From the NCBI GenBank assembly GCA_902462665.1, contig CABQCM010000102.1:1-5892 (forward strand): a stretch of 5,892 bases of DNA, read 5' to 3'. Positions 5,687-5,892 of this stretch are shown here, in pieces; position 1 is the first letter of the stretch; each line of letters starts with the position of its first letter. Both the position numbers and the translations under genes were made by a program. The notes beneath the pieces were generated by a model. The model saw only the letters and a program-made list of their open reading frames with translations, searched no databases and had not been told where the DNA came from. The DNA comes from an uncultured Oscillospiraceae bacterium. Lineage in GTDB: Bacteria; Bacillota; Clostridia; Oscillospirales; Acutalibacteraceae.

Positions 5687-5892
5687 TCACCTATTCAAAA
5701 AACGCCCTAGCAGAAACATCACTGCCGATTGCCCGTTGTGCTGAGCTAAATCCGTATTAACAAACCCTCCCGTCTCTGGGTCGTAGTAACGAGAATTCAG
5801 GTAATAAAGCCGGGTGATGTTATCGTACATATACCCACGGTAACGGAAGGGATTCTCATAACCCACCTTCCATTGGGCACTTCCGTACTGGA
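5687..5892 (-). CDS. Rhs/YD-repeat protein, C-terminal end (partial)
   Basis: The last 67 codons of a gene entering from the right edge (frame begins at 5890). Near the cut end it carries the Rhs repeat-associated core motif: NPFRYRGYMYD, LYYLNSRYYDPETGGF, then VNTD. The family consensus is close to NPFRYRGYYYD, GLYYLxSRYYDPxxGRF. Rhs and WapA-type proteins are large surface or secreted shells of YD repeats; the core motif closes the cage, and a variable C-terminal toxin normally follows. Here only about 23 residues follow (LAQHNGQSAVMFLLGRFLNR) before TGA, too few for a toxin domain. Either this is a tip-less protein, or a frameshift or truncation removed the tip. GGF instead of GRF and NITR instead of the usual ETG are small departures. 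The bulk of the gene lies outside the window. Confidence 0.9.
   Translation of the reverse strand, partial: QYGSAQWKVGYENPFRYRGYMYDNITRLYYLNSRYYDPETGGFVNTDLAQHNGQSAVMFLLGRFLNR

Noticed and set aside
1..5892. tRNA, rRNA, CRISPR arrays, transposase genes, attachment sites
   Set aside because: None seen. No regularly spaced repeats, no cloverleaf with a T-loop motif, and no recombinase or transposase motif in any frame.

Overview
The window reads as chromosomal DNA of a Gram-positive anaerobe, most likely a GC-rich member of the Clostridia (Oscillospirales-like Bacillota). This is an inference from gene content: ZapA directly followed by a U32/DUF3656 protein, a DUF4321 membrane protein, strong Shine-Dalgarno sites, and a secreted protein with a carbohydrate-binding domain. 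All supported genes lie on the minus strand, so transcription runs from high to low coordinates.

Layout in transcription order. (1) 5687-5892: the 3' end of an Rhs/YD-repeat protein, with the conserved Rhs core motif but almost no variable tip. (2) About 4812-5685: an AT-rich, degraded stretch. It starts with a frame-disrupted two-membrane-segment gene one base after the rhs stop, a candidate decayed immunity gene, and ends in a short ORF remnant and a very strong intrinsic terminator (4761-4800). (3) 2021-4640: a housekeeping unit with its own sigma-A-like promoter, zapA followed by a U32-family gene overlapping it by 8 bases. (4) 1451-1900: dut, a complete trimeric dUTPase. (5) 1183-1404: two adjacent imperfect palindromes of 106 and 107 nt, the second probably acting as the dut terminator. 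(6) 817-1092: a DUF4321 small membrane protein with its terminator at 745-772. (7) 1-487: the N-terminal part of a secreted protein with a CBM35/CBM6-like domain, running off the left edge.

The middle block is ordinary core-genome housekeeping: Z-ring assembly, probable rRNA-modification-type U32 protein, and dUTP removal. The right end is accessory: a contact-dependent Rhs locus whose downstream region appears to be a graveyard of small genes. No complete new system is visible. The items most worth checking are the tandem palindromes and the disrupted reading frames behind the Rhs gene.
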